A DNA stretch of 21,584 nucleotides from PWPR01 sp046542315 (lineage in GTDB: Bacteria; Bacillota; UBA994; PWPR01), in the NCBI GenBank assembly GCA_046542315.1, contig JBKHBO010000029.1, forward strand, positions 1 through 21,584. The letters run 5' to 3'. The notes beneath the pieces are model-generated. The model worked only from the letters and a program-made list of their open reading frames with translations, ran no database searches and was not told the origin of the DNA. Every line of letters starts with the position of its first letter. Position 1 is the first letter of the stretch. Both the position numbers and the translations under genes were made by a program. This document shows, one piece after another, positions 21,550-21,584 of the stretch.

Positions 21550-21584
21550 AGACAGAAATCAAATAGAAGTTAAAAGAATTAGAT

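Noticed and set aside
1..21584. CRISPR array, tRNA/rRNA, T-box or known riboswitch, transposase, integrase or phage genes
   Set aside because: No regularly spaced repeats, cloverleaf-like segments, T-box core or mobile-element proteins were found on reading both strands.

Overview
This is a 21.6 kb stretch of a low-GC (roughly 30% by eye), monoderm-type bacterial chromosome, most likely from an anaerobic member of the Clostridia/Firmicutes. The evidence is the strong AGGAGG-type ribosome binding sites, the A/T-rich codon use, the frequent TTG/GTG starts, and families common in that group: DUF1576 membrane proteins, split ArsP-like permeases, M24/creatinase-like paralogues, DUF885 peptidases and heliorhodopsin. 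I cannot name a genus. I saw no tRNA, rRNA, CRISPR array, insertion sequence or phage gene.

Layout. (1) 1-4073, minus strand: an SDR oxidoreductase, a ycaQ/AlkX-type DNA glycosylase gene broken by two in-frame stop codons, a two-repeat DUF1576 membrane protein, a coupled 113-residue unknown protein and a Nudix hydrolase running off the left edge. (2) 4230-5042, plus strand: a PPC/DUF296 protein and a small membrane protein. (3) 5073-9941, minus strand: an imidazolonepropionase-like amidohydrolase with its own terminator, then a three-gene M24 operon. The first two M24 proteins are close tandem paralogues whose metal ligands are consistently replaced, as in creatinase. The third keeps the full metal site. 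(4) 10349-12281: a membrane-anchored MsrA-MsrB fusion (plus) convergent with a heliorhodopsin (minus), separated by a 13-bp hairpin. (5) 12652-13659, minus: two abutting half-permeases. (6) 13909-15213, plus: a DUF2254 membrane protein. (7) 15302-15862, minus: a stand-alone LigD-type 3'-phosphoesterase. (8) 16264-17646, plus: a MATE exporter with an operator-like palindrome. (9) 17813-19435, minus: a DUF885 metallopeptidase-like protein. (10) 19658-20533, plus: a lipoprotein and a GYF_2-domain membrane protein. (11) 20974-21549, plus: a TetR-family regulator with a near-consensus promoter and a palindrome at its transcription start.

The most striking gene is the heliorhodopsin, a type-3 rhodopsin with the retinal-binding Lys, the counterion Glu and the pocket His/Ser residues all present. 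Its neighbour, an extracytoplasmic MsrAB, repairs oxidised methionines, which fits the published idea that heliorhodopsins of monoderms help manage light-driven oxidative damage. No retinal or carotenoid gene is in the window, so the source of the chromophore is open. The second notable system is the M24 operon plus amidohydrolase, which looks like a peptide or amidino/N-substituted amino acid breakdown module in which two M24 members have probably become metal-independent.

Several starts were moved from the longest reading frame because the Shine-Dalgarno sequence directly abuts the first ATG (SDR, DUF296, heliorhodopsin) or lies inside the frame (lipoprotein). All functional calls are from reading the sequence and family memory; no database search was run.
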